From positions 62,001-126,000 of the forward strand of contig JASEFU010000003.1 in NCBI GenBank assembly GCA_030018455.1: a stretch of 64,000 bases of DNA, in the 5' to 3' direction. The translations under genes and the position numbers were made by a program. This DNA is from Dehalococcoidia bacterium (GTDB lineage Bacteria > Chloroflexota > Dehalococcoidia > DSTF01 > JALHUB01). Below the pieces are notes generated by a model that was not told where the DNA came from, ran no database searches, and was given only the letters and a program-made list of their open reading frames with translations. Below, piece by piece: positions 16,475 through 26,200 of this stretch (position 1 is its first letter; every line of letters starts with the position of its first letter).

Positions 16475-17551
16475 CTACGATTTCCACGTTCGCTTCAGGA
16501 GGCGCAGCCAGTTCTCGTGCGTGGCCTTGCGCAGCGCCGCCTCATCGTACCCCCGCGCGCGCAACGCCTCGATCAACTTCGGCAGGCCGGTCACGTCCCC
16601 CAGCTCGAGCGGCATGACCGCGCCGTCGAAGTCGGAGCCGAAGGCCACATGCTCGACGCCGATGCGACCGGCGATGTAATCGACGTGACGCACGATTTCG
16701 GTAATCGGCGTTTCCGCGTCCGGCCGGCCGTCCGCGCGCAGGAAGCCGACGTGAAACGCAACGCCGATCACCCCTCCCGACTCTCCGATGGCGTCGATCT
16801 GCCTGTCCGTCAGGTTGCGGCTCGATGGGCAGAGCGCGTGGGCCGCGGCGTGGGTCACGACGAGCGGCTGATCGGAAAGGGCGGCGACGTCCCAGAAGCC
16901 CTGCTCGTTCAGGTGGGCGAGGTCGACCACAACGCCGAGCCGGTTGCACTCGCGCACGAGCTCCTTTCCCCGTTCGCTCAGCCCGGGGCCGGTATCGGGA
17001 GAGCCGGGGAACTTGAAGGGAACGCCGGTCCCGAACGCGTTCGGGCGGCTCCAGACGATGCCAAGCGAGCGAAGCCCCGACTGGTAGAAGATGTGGAGCG
17101 CTTCGAGCTCCGGGTCTATCGCGTCGGCGCCCTCAAGGTGCAGCACGATGGCGATAACGCCCCGCCGCAGGCACGACGCGACCTCTCTCGCCGACCGCGC
17201 CACCTTGACCTTCCCGCCCGACTCCGCCTCCAGCCGGAAGGCGCTCGCCATGACGGAAACAGTCATCTGGTGGGCGTACGCCGGGTCGAGCGGCGGCGGC
17301 AAGGGCAGCTCGTAGCCCGTTTCGGTGAGCAGGAGGTCGAATTCGGCAGGGTCACGTGACGTCGGGTCGGCGGGGACGCAGACAGCGAAGAAGCCGCCGC
17401 CGAAGCCGCCCTCGACGGCGCGTGGCAGGTCGAGGTGGCCGTGCTCGCTCCGTTCGAGGAACGAGCGCTCCTCTTCGGGCTTGGGGAACCGTATGTCGAC
17501 CAGGGTATCGTTGTGGCCGTCGAAGACGGTGTCCGCGGGTATGCCGGCCAT
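16475..17551 (-). CDS. Membrane-dipeptidase family (M19) peptidase
   Basis: A 358-residue M19 protein related to renal dipeptidase. The first zinc-binding motif DGHNDT is at about residue 11, the bridging glutamate lies in HLEGADA, histidine ligands appear in VVTHAAAHALC, and FGSDFDGA closes the active site. Such enzymes cleave dipeptides, including those with D-residues, using two zincs. No signal peptide is seen, so a cytoplasmic location is likely. It follows ilvD by 8 bases on the same strand. Confidence 0.9.
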   Translation of the reverse strand: MAGIPADTVFDGHNDTLVDIRFPKPEEERSFLERSEHGHLDLPRAVEGGFGGGFFAVCVPADPTSRDPAEFDLLLTETGYELPLPPPLDPAYAHQMTVSVMASAFRLEAESGGKVKVARSAREVASCLRRGVIAIVLHLEGADAIDPELEALHIFYQSGLRSLGIVWSRPNAFGTGVPFKFPGSPDTGPGLSERGKELVRECNRLGVVVDLAHLNEQGFWDVAALSDQPLVVTHAAAHALCPSSRNLTDRQIDAIGESGGVIGVAFHVGFLRADGRPDAETPITEIVRHVDYIAGRIGVEHVAFGSDFDGAVMPLELGDVTGLPKLIEALRARGYDEAALRKATHENWLRLLKRTWKS

Positions 17552-17559
17552 GTCGGCGG

Positions 17560-19236
17560 TCAGGGCTCGCGGAGGACGGCGCCTGTGCTCGCGCTCGTCA
17601 CCAGACTGGCGTAGCGGCGGAGCCAGCGGCTCGGCAGTTCTCGCTGCGGCGGCTTGACCTCCGCCAGACGCCTCTCGATCTCGGCATCCGGCAGGTCGAC
17701 ATCGAGGCGGTGGTTGGGGATATCGATGTGCACGACGTCGCCGTCGCGCAGGGCCGCGATCGGCCCGCCCGCCGCCGCTTCCGGCGAGACGTGCCCGATG
17801 CAGGCGCCGCGGCTGCCGCCCGAAAAGCGGCCGTCCGTTATCAGCGCCACGCTCTCGCCCAGCCCGCTGCCGACGATGTTGGCGGTGGGAGCGAGCATCT
17901 CCCGCATGCCGGGGCCGCCCCTCGGGCCCTCGTAGCGGATGACGACCGCCTCTCCCGGCTTCACGCCGCCGCGCAGGATAGCCTCGTTCGCCGCGTCCTC
18001 GGAGTCGAACACGCGCGCCGGCCCGCTGAAGACGCGCATCGACGGGTCGACGGCGCCCGCCTTGACGATCGCGCCCTCCGGCGCCAGGTTGCCGAAAAGC
18101 ACTGCCAGCCCGCCCGTCTCGCTGTACGGGTCGTCGAGCGGGCGTATGACCTCGCGGTCGCGCACCTCCGCCCCGGCCACGTTCTCGCCCAGCGTGCGCA
18201 GGGTCACCGTCTTCTGGCTGAGGTCGAGGACGCCCGGCTTGCGGCTTATCTCGTTCAGTATGGCGCTGATCCCGCCCGCGCGGTCGACGTCCTCCAGGTG
18301 GACTGTGGAGGCGGGGGCGACCTTGCAGATGTGGGGGACGCGCGCGGCGACGTCGTTGATGCGGTGGAGCGAGTAATCGATGCCGCCCTCATAGGCGAGC
18401 GCGAGCGTGTGCAGCACGGTGTTGGTCGAGCCGCCCATCGCCATGTCGAGGGCGAAGGCGTTGTCGATGGCCTCCGGCGTGACGATGTGGGACGGCCTGA
18501 GGTCGGCCTCCAGCACGGCCATTATCTGCTTCCCCGCCTGACGGTAAAGCTCACTGCGCTCCTCGCTATCGGCGAGGACGGTGCCGTTTCCGGGAAGCGC
18601 CAGGCCAATCGCTTCCGAGAGGCAGTTCATGGAGTTGGCCGTGAACATTCCGGCGCAGGAGCCGCAGCCGGGGCAGGCGAACCGCTCCAGCTCGCGGAGC
18701 TGCTCCTCGCTGACGCGGCCCGCGGCGAGCCCGCCGACCGCTTCGAAGATGTTGATCAGGTCGGCGTGGCGGCCTCCGGGGAGCACTCCCGCGCGCATCG
18801 GGCCGCCGCTGACGAAGATGGTCGGGATGTCGAGGCGCATCGCCGCCATCAGCATGCCGGGAACGATCTTGTCGCAGTTGGGGATACAGACCATGGCGTC
18901 GAAGCAGTGGGCGGCGACCATCGTTTCGACGCAGTCGGCCACGAGCTCGCGGCTGGGCAGTGAGTACTTCATCCCGAAGTGCCCCATGACGATCCCGTCG
19001 TCGACGGCGATGGTGTTGAACTCGAAGGGCACGCCGCCGGCCTCACGTACCGCCTCCTTGACGATGCGTCCGACCTCCTGGAGGTGCACGTGGCCGGGCA
19101 CGATGTCGGTGTAGGAGTTGGCGACGGCGATGAACGGCTTATCGAAATCGGCCTCGCCACGGATGGCGCCGGTGGCGCGCAGCAGCCCCCGGTGGGGCGC
19201 CCGCTCGAACCCTTTTTTTATCTGGTCGGAACGCAT
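17560..19236 (-). CDS. ilvD: Dihydroxy-acid dehydratase
   Basis: IlvD makes the 2-keto acids of valine and isoleucine from dihydroxy acids. The 558-residue protein has Cys121 in NCDKIVPGM and Cys194 in [11 protein letters not shown], two cluster ligands. The position of the third cysteine in the [2Fe-2S] subgroup is Gly48 here (IVPGHVHL), as in the oxygen-sensitive Escherichia coli type. [20 protein letters not shown] and the C-terminal GRFSGGSRG are conserved. GAGAGG precedes the ATG. No leader peptide or T-box is visible in the short upstream gap. Confidence 0.95.
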   Translation of the reverse strand: MRSDQIKKGFERAPHRGLLRATGAIRGEADFDKPFIAVANSYTDIVPGHVHLQEVGRIVKEAVREAGGVPFEFNTIAVDDGIVMGHFGMKYSLPSRELVADCVETMVAAHCFDAMVCIPNCDKIVPGMLMAAMRLDIPTIFVSGGPMRAGVLPGGRHADLINIFEAVGGLAAGRVSEEQLRELERFACPGCGSCAGMFTANSMNCLSEAIGLALPGNGTVLADSEERSELYRQAGKQIMAVLEADLRPSHIVTPEAIDNAFALDMAMGGSTNTVLHTLALAYEGGIDYSLHRINDVAARVPHICKVAPASTVHLEDVDRAGGISAILNEISRKPGVLDLSQKTVTLRTLGENVAGAEVRDREVIRPLDDPYSETGGLAVLFGNLAPEGAIVKAGAVDPSMRVFSGPARVFDSEDAANEAILRGGVKPGEAVVIRYEGPRGGPGMREMLAPTANIVGSGLGESVALITDGRFSGGSRGACIGHVSPEAAAGGPIAALRDGDVVHIDIPNHRLDVDLPDAEIERRLAEVKPPQRELPSRWLRRYASLVTSASTGAVLREP

Positions 19237-19344
19237 TTGCCGCCTCTCTAGCCTGTGAAGTCTGTATCGTCTATCTTACGCCCGAGAGAATGTAGGATCG
19301 ACAGGCTGTCCGCCCGTCGTACCGCCGAGAAAAAGGAGACGGCT

Positions 19345-19902
19345 GTGGAACTGCAGTTCCGACCCGTGACGCCCGAACGCTGGCGAGACTTCGAGACGTT
19401 GTTCGGGGAGTGCGGCGCCTACGGCGGCTGCTGGTGCATGTGGTGGCGAACGACGCGCCGCGAGTTCGCGCGGCAGCGAGGCGAAGGCAACCGCCGGGCG
19501 ATGAAGCGAATCGTCGACTCAGGGACGGTGCCGGGGCTGCTTGCGTACGACGGCGAGACCCCCGTCGGGTGGGTATCGGTCGCCCCGCGCGAGGACTACC
19601 CCTCGCTGAACCGCTCGCCCCACTTCAAGCGCGTCGACGACAAGCCGGTGTGGTCGATCGTTTGCTTCTACGTCGACCCGGCCCATCGGGGGAAGGGCGT
19701 GCTGACGGGGCTCGCCGCCGCCGCGCGCGACTACGCGCTGAGCCGGGGGGCGCGCATCGTCGAGGCGTACCCGCGCGACCCGGGGCGCCGGATATCGAGC
19801 GACCTTGCGTATATGGGGCTGGCGCCCGTGTTCAAGGACGCGGGGTTCGTCGAGGTGCTGCGCCGCACTGCCGGTCGCCCCATCCTCCGCTACCAAGCCT
19901 GA
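19345..19902 (+). CDS. GNAT-family N-acetyltransferase
   Basis: A 185-residue GNAT protein. The acetyl-CoA binding motif A is VCFYVDPAHRGKGVLTGLAA (about residues 107-126). The aromatic, cysteine-rich stretch GECGAYGGCWCMWWRTT near residue 26 is typical of a GNAT subgroup annotated only as acetyltransferase. The GTG at 19345 has AAGGAG at ideal spacing, so I prefer it to the open frame beginning at 19255. The substrate is unknown. It diverges from ilvD. Confidence 0.85.
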   Translation: MELQFRPVTPERWRDFETLFGECGAYGGCWCMWWRTTRREFARQRGEGNRRAMKRIVDSGTVPGLLAYDGETPVGWVSVAPREDYPSLNRSPHFKRVDDKPVWSIVCFYVDPAHRGKGVLTGLAAAARDYALSRGARIVEAYPRDPGRRISSDLAYMGLAPVFKDAGFVEVLRRTAGRPILRYQA

Positions 19903-19935
19903 CGTCGTGTCCGCTCCGCCCTCGACAGGGCCCGC

Positions 19936-21927
19936 CTATATCTTCCGCGCGACCTCGTTGGCGGTCTGGATGGCGTGGTTGATGTTGCCGTTGTGATCGC
20001 AGTCCCCGATCTTGTAGACCTCCGGCACCTTCCCTTGCAGCTCTGAAAAGAGCGAGTCGTTCCTCTTTCGCCCCAAGGAGACGATCAGGGTGTCGTACGG
20101 GATGACCTTCTCGCCCTCCTCCTTAACCGACACCGTGATCGCGCCATCGGCGATGCTCTGCACTTCCGCCTGGTACAGCACCCTGGCGTTCTCGAGCCTG
20201 GCGTCCTGGGGAGTGGGCCGCACGAAATCGATGTCGGTCAGCTTCTTCAGGATGTACGCGCGCCTTGACGACTGCGGTAAGACGTAGCCCCCGCGGCCGG
20301 AGACAAGCGCCTCCTCGCTGCCGCTGCCCATAAGGACCACGTCCTTGCCTTCTTCAGCCAGAGAGACGGCCAGCTCCTGACCCAGGAAGCCCCATACCAC
20401 GACCTTCTTCCCGATCTCCCTCTTCCTCCTCAAAGCCTCCACGTGGGTCATCACCCCCGGCTTTCCTCTGGCCACAGGCGGGACGGTCAGCGTCGACCCT
20501 GCGGCCAGGACGACCACGTCGGGCTGCAGCTCGTCGATAACCTCAGCGCAGGCCTCGCAACATACGCGGACGTCTACCCGCAGCTTGCGCATCTGCGTCG
20601 TCAGATAGTCGACGACGTTTCTGAACTCGGCCAGCAGCGGGTCGATGGCCAGCGCAGCGACGTTGCCGCCGAGCTCGGAGTCCTTCTCCATAAGCGTCAC
20701 CTTATGGCCGCGCAGCGCCGCTATTCTCGCCGCTTCCATACCGGCCACGCCGCCGCCGACAACGAGCACCTTCTTCGGCTTCTCGGCGGGGACAAGCGGC
20801 AAGGGGTTGTTGCGCGGGAGATCGTAGTTGACGGCGCAGGGGCCGCACCCCTGCAGACAGCCGATGCAATGTCGGATGTCCTCAGGGTTTCCGGCGAGGT
20901 ATTTCTTGACGGTGTCGGGGTCCGCGATCAGTTGCCGCCCGAGGTAGATGATGTCGGCCTTGCCTTCCTCAATGAAGCGGTTTGCCATATCGATATCGAT
21001 GATCCGGCCGACCCCGATGACCGGCAGTTTCGTCACCTTCTTTACGGCGGCGGCGTTTTCGATGAACGCGCCCCGAGGATAGTACGGGGGAATGGTGATG
21101 CCTTGCGGCGAGCGCACGATGCAGCCCTGTGAGACATCGAGGCAGTCCGCCCCGGCATCTTCGAGGGCAGGAACCACGTACTTGCAGGCGTCCTCGACGG
21201 TCGTGCCCAGCTCCCCGAGAAGGTCGGTGGCGTTCATTCTGACATGTATCGGGAAGTCGTCGCCCACGGCCTTCCTCATCTTTCGTACCGTTTCTGTGGC
21301 GAAGGCCAGCCGGTTCTCCCAGCTCCCGCCGTACTTATCGGTCCGCCGGTTGTAGTAAGGCGAGATCGAGGAGCAATGCAAAGTCGCTCCCCCGTGGGCG
21401 CAGTGCAGCAGGACGCAGTCAACGCCCGCGGCCTTGGCCCTGGCGGCGGCGGCGGCAAAGCCGTCCTGGAGCAGCTCGGCCTCCTCCACCGTGAGCACCT
21501 TGATCGGCAAGGGCGCGCCGAACCCTCCCGCGGCCTGTCCCATAAGGGCGAAGACCGTCGGCTTCGCGCGCCTCTCGTCCGGGTACGGCGAAGGCGACCA
21601 TCCGACTCCCGCGAGCGGCCCGCCCATCGCGATCTGCACGCCGAGCTTCGCGCCGTGCGCGTGGACCGCATCGGCAAGCTTCGCGAAACCCGGGATGCAG
21701 TCATCGGAGCCCAGCGAAAGCCGCGGGAAAAGGGCCATGGGAAACGGCCCGACGGCCCCCGTCATTACCAGCCCGACCTCGCCTCTTGCTATCGTCTCAA
21801 ACCAGTCGACCGTCTGGTCGGTTACGCCGCTGGCCTCCTGCCCAGCGGGCTGATGAAGATACGGCGGGAAGGCTATCCTGTTCTTGAGCCTCATCCCTCT
21901 GATCTCAATCGGCTCGAAGATCTTCAT
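19936..21927 (-). CDS. Old Yellow Enzyme / 2,4-dienoyl-CoA reductase-like flavoprotein
   Basis: A 663-residue three-part protein: an OYE-type FMN barrel (residues 1-350; MKIFEPIEIRGMRLKNRI, HCAHGGATLHC, DKYGGSWENRLAF), an iron-sulfur segment, and an FAD/NAD(P) domain (VLVVGGGVAGMEAARIAA). The cysteines are C354, C357, C361 and C364. The family usually has 11-12 residues between the third and fourth; only two are present here. It probably reduces an activated alkene with NAD(P)H; the substrate is unknown. GGAGG lies ahead of the ATG. It is divergent from the flavoprotein at 22152. Confidence 0.88.
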   Translation of the reverse strand: MKIFEPIEIRGMRLKNRIAFPPYLHQPAGQEASGVTDQTVDWFETIARGEVGLVMTGAVGPFPMALFPRLSLGSDDCIPGFAKLADAVHAHGAKLGVQIAMGGPLAGVGWSPSPYPDERRAKPTVFALMGQAAGGFGAPLPIKVLTVEEAELLQDGFAAAAARAKAAGVDCVLLHCAHGGATLHCSSISPYYNRRTDKYGGSWENRLAFATETVRKMRKAVGDDFPIHVRMNATDLLGELGTTVEDACKYVVPALEDAGADCLDVSQGCIVRSPQGITIPPYYPRGAFIENAAAVKKVTKLPVIGVGRIIDIDMANRFIEEGKADIIYLGRQLIADPDTVKKYLAGNPEDIRHCIGCLQGCGPCAVNYDLPRNNPLPLVPAEKPKKVLVVGGGVAGMEAARIAALRGHKVTLMEKDSELGGNVAALAIDPLLAEFRNVVDYLTTQMRKLRVDVRVCCEACAEVIDELQPDVVVLAAGSTLTVPPVARGKPGVMTHVEALRRKREIGKKVVVWGFLGQELAVSLAEEGKDVVLMGSGSEEALVSGRGGYVLPQSSRRAYILKKLTDIDFVRPTPQDARLENARVLYQAEVQSIADGAITVSVKEEGEKVIPYDTLIVSLGRKRNDSLFSELQGKVPEVYKIGDCDHNGNINHAIQTANEVARKI

Positions 21928-22151
21928 CGCGCAACCTCCGTTCCAGGTGTCCGGTCTGTCTGCTCAGATAAGAGACGGCGGGAGAGATTGATCTGGATGT
22001 TAGCAGAGGGCCCAGCTATAAGTACACAAAAAAACGAATCCGTCCGCCGGTCCGAGGGTCTGCGCTCCGCCGCCGCGTTGCGGTCAAGCGCCGTTCGATC
22101 GATGATTCGGCGGAAGGCGTCGAGCAGCCGAAATGGAAGAAGGAGCGTACC

Positions 22152-23144
22152 ATGAAGACGAGAGTTACGGAGCTTTTCGGCATTCAGTACCCCATTCTCT
22201 GTGGCGCGATGATGTGGCTGGCGAAGCCCCAACTTTGTGCCGCTGTCTCGAACGCGGGCGGCCTCGGCAACCTCACGGCGGGCAACTTCGCATCCGGCGA
22301 TGAGCTCCGCGCGGCCATCCGCGAGACGCGAGAGCTCACCGACAAGCCCTTTTGCGTCAACCTTACGCTGCTGCCCTCGGTGCGGCTGGGGAAAGACCTG
22401 CACGAGGCCTACTTTCGCGTCTGCTGCGAAGAGGGCGTCAACTCCATCGACGTGTCGGGAGCGCCGCTCGACCGCTACTTCGGAACCGATGCGATACGGC
22501 GCGCGAAGGACAGCGGAGTGCGGCTGGTCCACAAGGTGGGCGCGGTAAAGCACGCCGTCCATGCCGAAGAGGCGGGCTACGATTGCGTGATCGCCGCCGG
22601 CTTCGAAGAGGGCGGCCACCCCCTGCACGAGGACGTGACGACGATGCTGCTTACGCCGCGCATCGTCGAGTCGGTGAGTATTCCGGTGGTGACGGCGGGA
22701 GGGATCGCCGACGGCAGGGGGATGGCGGCAGCGATGGCGCTGGGCGCCGACGGAGTGATGATGGCCTCCCGCTTCATCGCCACCGAGGAGTGTCTCGTGC
22801 ATCCCGAGATCAAGGCGGAACTCGTGCGCCGCAAGGAGAACGACACGGTAATGATCTGCCGCTCGATCAATCTCCAGATGCGGGCGCTGCGGAACGCGCA
22901 GGTCGAGAAGGTGCTGGCGGCGGAATCGCGGGGCGCCGGCCCGCAGGAGATCGTCCCCCTCATCGCGGGGGAGCAGCAGGTCAAGGCGTGGGAGACGGGA
23001 GACGTCAGCTCAAGCCCGCTTCCCGTCGGTCAGTCGATAGGGCTCATCAGGGACGTGGTGAGCTGTCGCGAGCTAATCGAGCGGATGGTGGCAGAGGCGC
23101 GGGAGGCGCTGGCGAACGCGCAGAAACGCCTCGGGGAAGGATAA
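22152..23144 (+). CDS. Nitronate monooxygenase / NPD-type flavoprotein
   Basis: A 330-residue FMN TIM-barrel of the nitronate monooxygenase / FabK superfamily. Seen are FGIQYPILCGAMMWLA at the start, NLTLLPS, the AAGFEEGGHP catalytic-histidine region, PVVTAGGIADGRGMAAAMALGADGVMM phosphate-binding region (in parts), and FIATEEC. The family includes nitronate oxidation and enoyl-ACP reduction; sequence alone does not decide. AGGAG lies 7 bases before the ATG. The divergent partner is another FMN enzyme, so both may serve one catabolic pathway. Confidence 0.85.
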   Translation: MKTRVTELFGIQYPILCGAMMWLAKPQLCAAVSNAGGLGNLTAGNFASGDELRAAIRETRELTDKPFCVNLTLLPSVRLGKDLHEAYFRVCCEEGVNSIDVSGAPLDRYFGTDAIRRAKDSGVRLVHKVGAVKHAVHAEEAGYDCVIAAGFEEGGHPLHEDVTTMLLTPRIVESVSIPVVTAGGIADGRGMAAAMALGADGVMMASRFIATEECLVHPEIKAELVRRKENDTVMICRSINLQMRALRNAQVEKVLAAESRGAGPQEIVPLIAGEQQVKAWETGDVSSSPLPVGQSIGLIRDVVSCRELIERMVAEAREALANAQKRLGEG

Positions 23145-23169
23145 CGTGGGCGCGGACTACGCGAAGCCA

Positions 23170-23203
23170 GAGGCGGGACCGCCTTTCATCTCGATCCCGC
23201 CTC
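23170..23203. terminator. Convergent terminator hairpin
   Basis: GAGGCGGGA (23170-23178) and TCCCGCCTC (23195-23203) are perfect complements, followed by GTCCTTTGAGTTT. It separates the plus-strand flavoprotein from the minus-strand macroglobulin gene and could work in both directions. Confidence 0.65.
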
Positions 23204-23224
23204 GTCCTTTGAGTTTGATTGCGA

Positions 23225-26200
23225 TCAGGGAGCCACGGTGACGTCCTCGCTCAGGGTCTCGGCGCGCCACTCAGGCTTGTAGTACGAGTACACCTGCGAC
23301 GCCACGCCTTTCGCTTTCACCGGGTACAACGCCTTCGCCTGGAACGCGAACGCTATCTCGTCGCCCGGCTCCATGTCCTCGATGTAAAAAATGACCTTCC
23401 GTCCCGCCACGTCGTAGCGCTTTATCTTCGGCTCGGCCGTGACGGCGGAATCGATTGAATCGGCCAGCGCTTCGAAGCCGGTAGGAACCGCGATGTCGAC
23501 CACCACCATCCCCGCTTTCATCGGCAGCGGCGGGTGAAACTCGACGCTCGCTCGAATGTCTATCACGTCGTTCGCCTGCACCTGCTCCGTCGCGTAGTCG
23601 ACTTCGATCGTGAACGCGCCCTGCTCCGGCTCTTCGGCCGGGACGTTGAACCGCGTCACGAGTTGCAGTACGACTTCGCCCTTGCCCTCGGCCCGCACCT
23701 GCACCTGCGCATCGGGCGGCACCTCGATGACCTGGAGAACGTCGAAGTTCCCCGAGTTTACGGTCACCTCCTTCGACTCACCGCCCGCGTTGACGCTGAC
23801 CCTGAGATCGACGTCCGACGCCGCTCCTATCGCCTGCTCGGTCAGCGCCTGCAAGGCAACGACCGTGTCCTGCGTCGACCCGAAGCCGCCGTACGCGTTC
23901 CTCCGGCTCACGAGCCAGCGGGCAGCCTGACCCGCGTTCAGGGCGTCGCCGCGCTTCGTGAGGGTGAGGGTGGCGTAGCCCGTGGCCTCTATCGCGGTGC
24001 TCTGCCCCGGCAGAGGGAACGGCTCGGGCATCGGCCGGACGCCGGGCCCGGGCGGCTCTTCCTCCTCCAGCAGCGGGACGATCTCGCTGCCCCAGTGGAG
24101 ACCGTCCTCGTCCTCTTCCGCCATCTCCATCAGCTTCGCGTGAGCGGCGTCCCTGCTGCCGCTACCGGCCAGCTCAAGCGCGTAGGCGACGATCGCCATC
24201 GTGTACGCGTCGTCGATCCTTTCGAGCTCGCCCTCCAGATAGCGGACCGCCTTCGCCGAGCTGTCGGTCTCGCCCGCCTCAAGCAGGGCGATGGCGACGT
24301 AGGCGGTGAGCGCGGTCTTGCCTTCCACGCCGCCCAGCATCTCCTCGTGATGGACAAAGCCCACCTTCTCGAACGAGCCGTCCTCTTTCTGCTGTTGCGT
24401 GATCCAGTTCACGGCCTCGCTCAGCACGGCGTCGTCGATGAAGACGAGCCCCTTCGCCTGTGAGAACGTCTTCAGCACGAAGGCGGTGAGCCACAGGCTG
24501 CCCACCTCGTCGCTCTCACCGAACGCCGAGAAGCTGCCGTCGTCGCGCCTGTATGTGAGCTCGCGCTGGTAGCCCGTGATCATAAGTTTCTCCGCCTTCG
24601 CCATGATCTCCGGCTTGAGCTGGTTGGTCTCCTTCAGATAGCGGGCGATGAACACGTCGGGCGCCAGCAGCACCATGTTCTGCTCGCCGCAGCCGTAGGG
24701 CATCTGCAAGAGCTGGTCGAGCCCCTCGATTGTCTGCGTCAAATAGCTGGCGGTCAGCGTGAGGTAGGCGCGCGCCGACCCCTCGACGACGGCCGGGGGC
24801 AGCGACGGACCGAACGTGGTCGAGCCGCCGGCGGAGAGGACGGCGTTCTGCGCCGTCTCCCGCTCTATGCCCTCCGGCACAATGATTATCTCTTTGATGA
24901 CGGCGTCGGCGGAATCAGCGCTGCGCGCCGTCACCTTGATCTGCTGCACCCCCAGCGAGCGCGGCCGGATGGTAAACTGCGCGCCGCCGACGTCGTTCGG
25001 CCCGACCGCCACCGTGTCGCTGAGCGCCCCCACGCTCTCGAACCAGGCGGCGGAATCCATCTCTACCGCAAACTCCTGAGGGCTGTCCTGGTAGTTGTAG
25101 AGCGCGATCTTCACCGGGAACTCCTCGCCGCGAACGGCCGAGTACGGAACGTCGACCTGGATGAAGAACGGCTGCATCACCACCAGCTCGCCCTCAGCAA
25201 TGCCCAGACCCTTCTCCTTCGAGAGGGCGACTGCGCGCAGCACCCACGTCGTGATGCTGTCGGGCGCCTCTACGGGCAGCGAGCCCCTGCCGTCGGCGTC
25301 CGTGATTAGCTCTTCCCACAGCCACGTCTCGGGGAAGTACTGCCGCACGCGCCGCACCTCGGCGAGGGCGGCGCCGCTCTGCGATTGCCGGTCCCCTTCG
25401 TCCGGCGCCGCTGCTGCCGGCACCGCTACGCCTTTCATGTCGCCGCGCTCGGCGAGCAGGACGCCGCCTTCGGCCTCCCAGGGGCTCTCGTATTCCTTGC
25501 CCTCCGGCACCTTCTTGTTGCTGAGGACGGTCAGGCCCGCCTCTTCGAAGGTCTCCTTCGCGCCGCGGGTCACAATGCCCTCGTAGGGCGTCGCCTCGTG
25601 CAACTCCACCTGCGGCTCCATGTAAAGCCGCTCCAGTTCGTCGAACACCTGCTGCAGATTAAGACGGTTCTCCGCCAGGATGAAGACCGAGCGGTCGACG
25701 GCGACGAGCCCGACCTTCGCCGGGCCGTCCGTCTGCACCAGCACGTCGAGCGACTGGCCGGGCTCGGCCTGCTCCGCGTTGAACGCGGCCTCGACCGCGT
25801 GCGGATAGTCGCCGCTGACCTCGAACGGCAGGTAGTCGGCGGCGACCTCGCTGTTGGGCAGTATCTGGTAGACGAGCAGCCGGGCACCGGGCGCCATCAG
25901 CGGCGTCGTCCGGAATGAGATTTCGCTGGAGCTCGACGACGCGGTAAAGACGACGCGGCCGCGCGAAACGACTTCGTAGTAGAAGTTGGCGGCCTCGCGC
26001 GTGGAGTGCACCTTAAACTTCGCCTCGTCGCCCGCTTTTAGCTCGCCCTGCGTCACCTGTTCCAGGTGAATGAAGTTGCCCGACGGCGAGTAGGCGGCGT
26101 CGATGGCGACGTAAGAGTAGGCCTCGTCGCTGTACGCGTTCGCCATCAGCGAGACGGCCGCTTCCGGCGGCCTCACTTCCAGCAGCGCCAGCCCGTTCTC

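Noticed and set aside
17356-18963. A 535-codon plus-strand frame opposite ilvD
   Set aside because: ilvD is unambiguous; the antisense translation is Arg/Asp/Val-rich without any family pattern.
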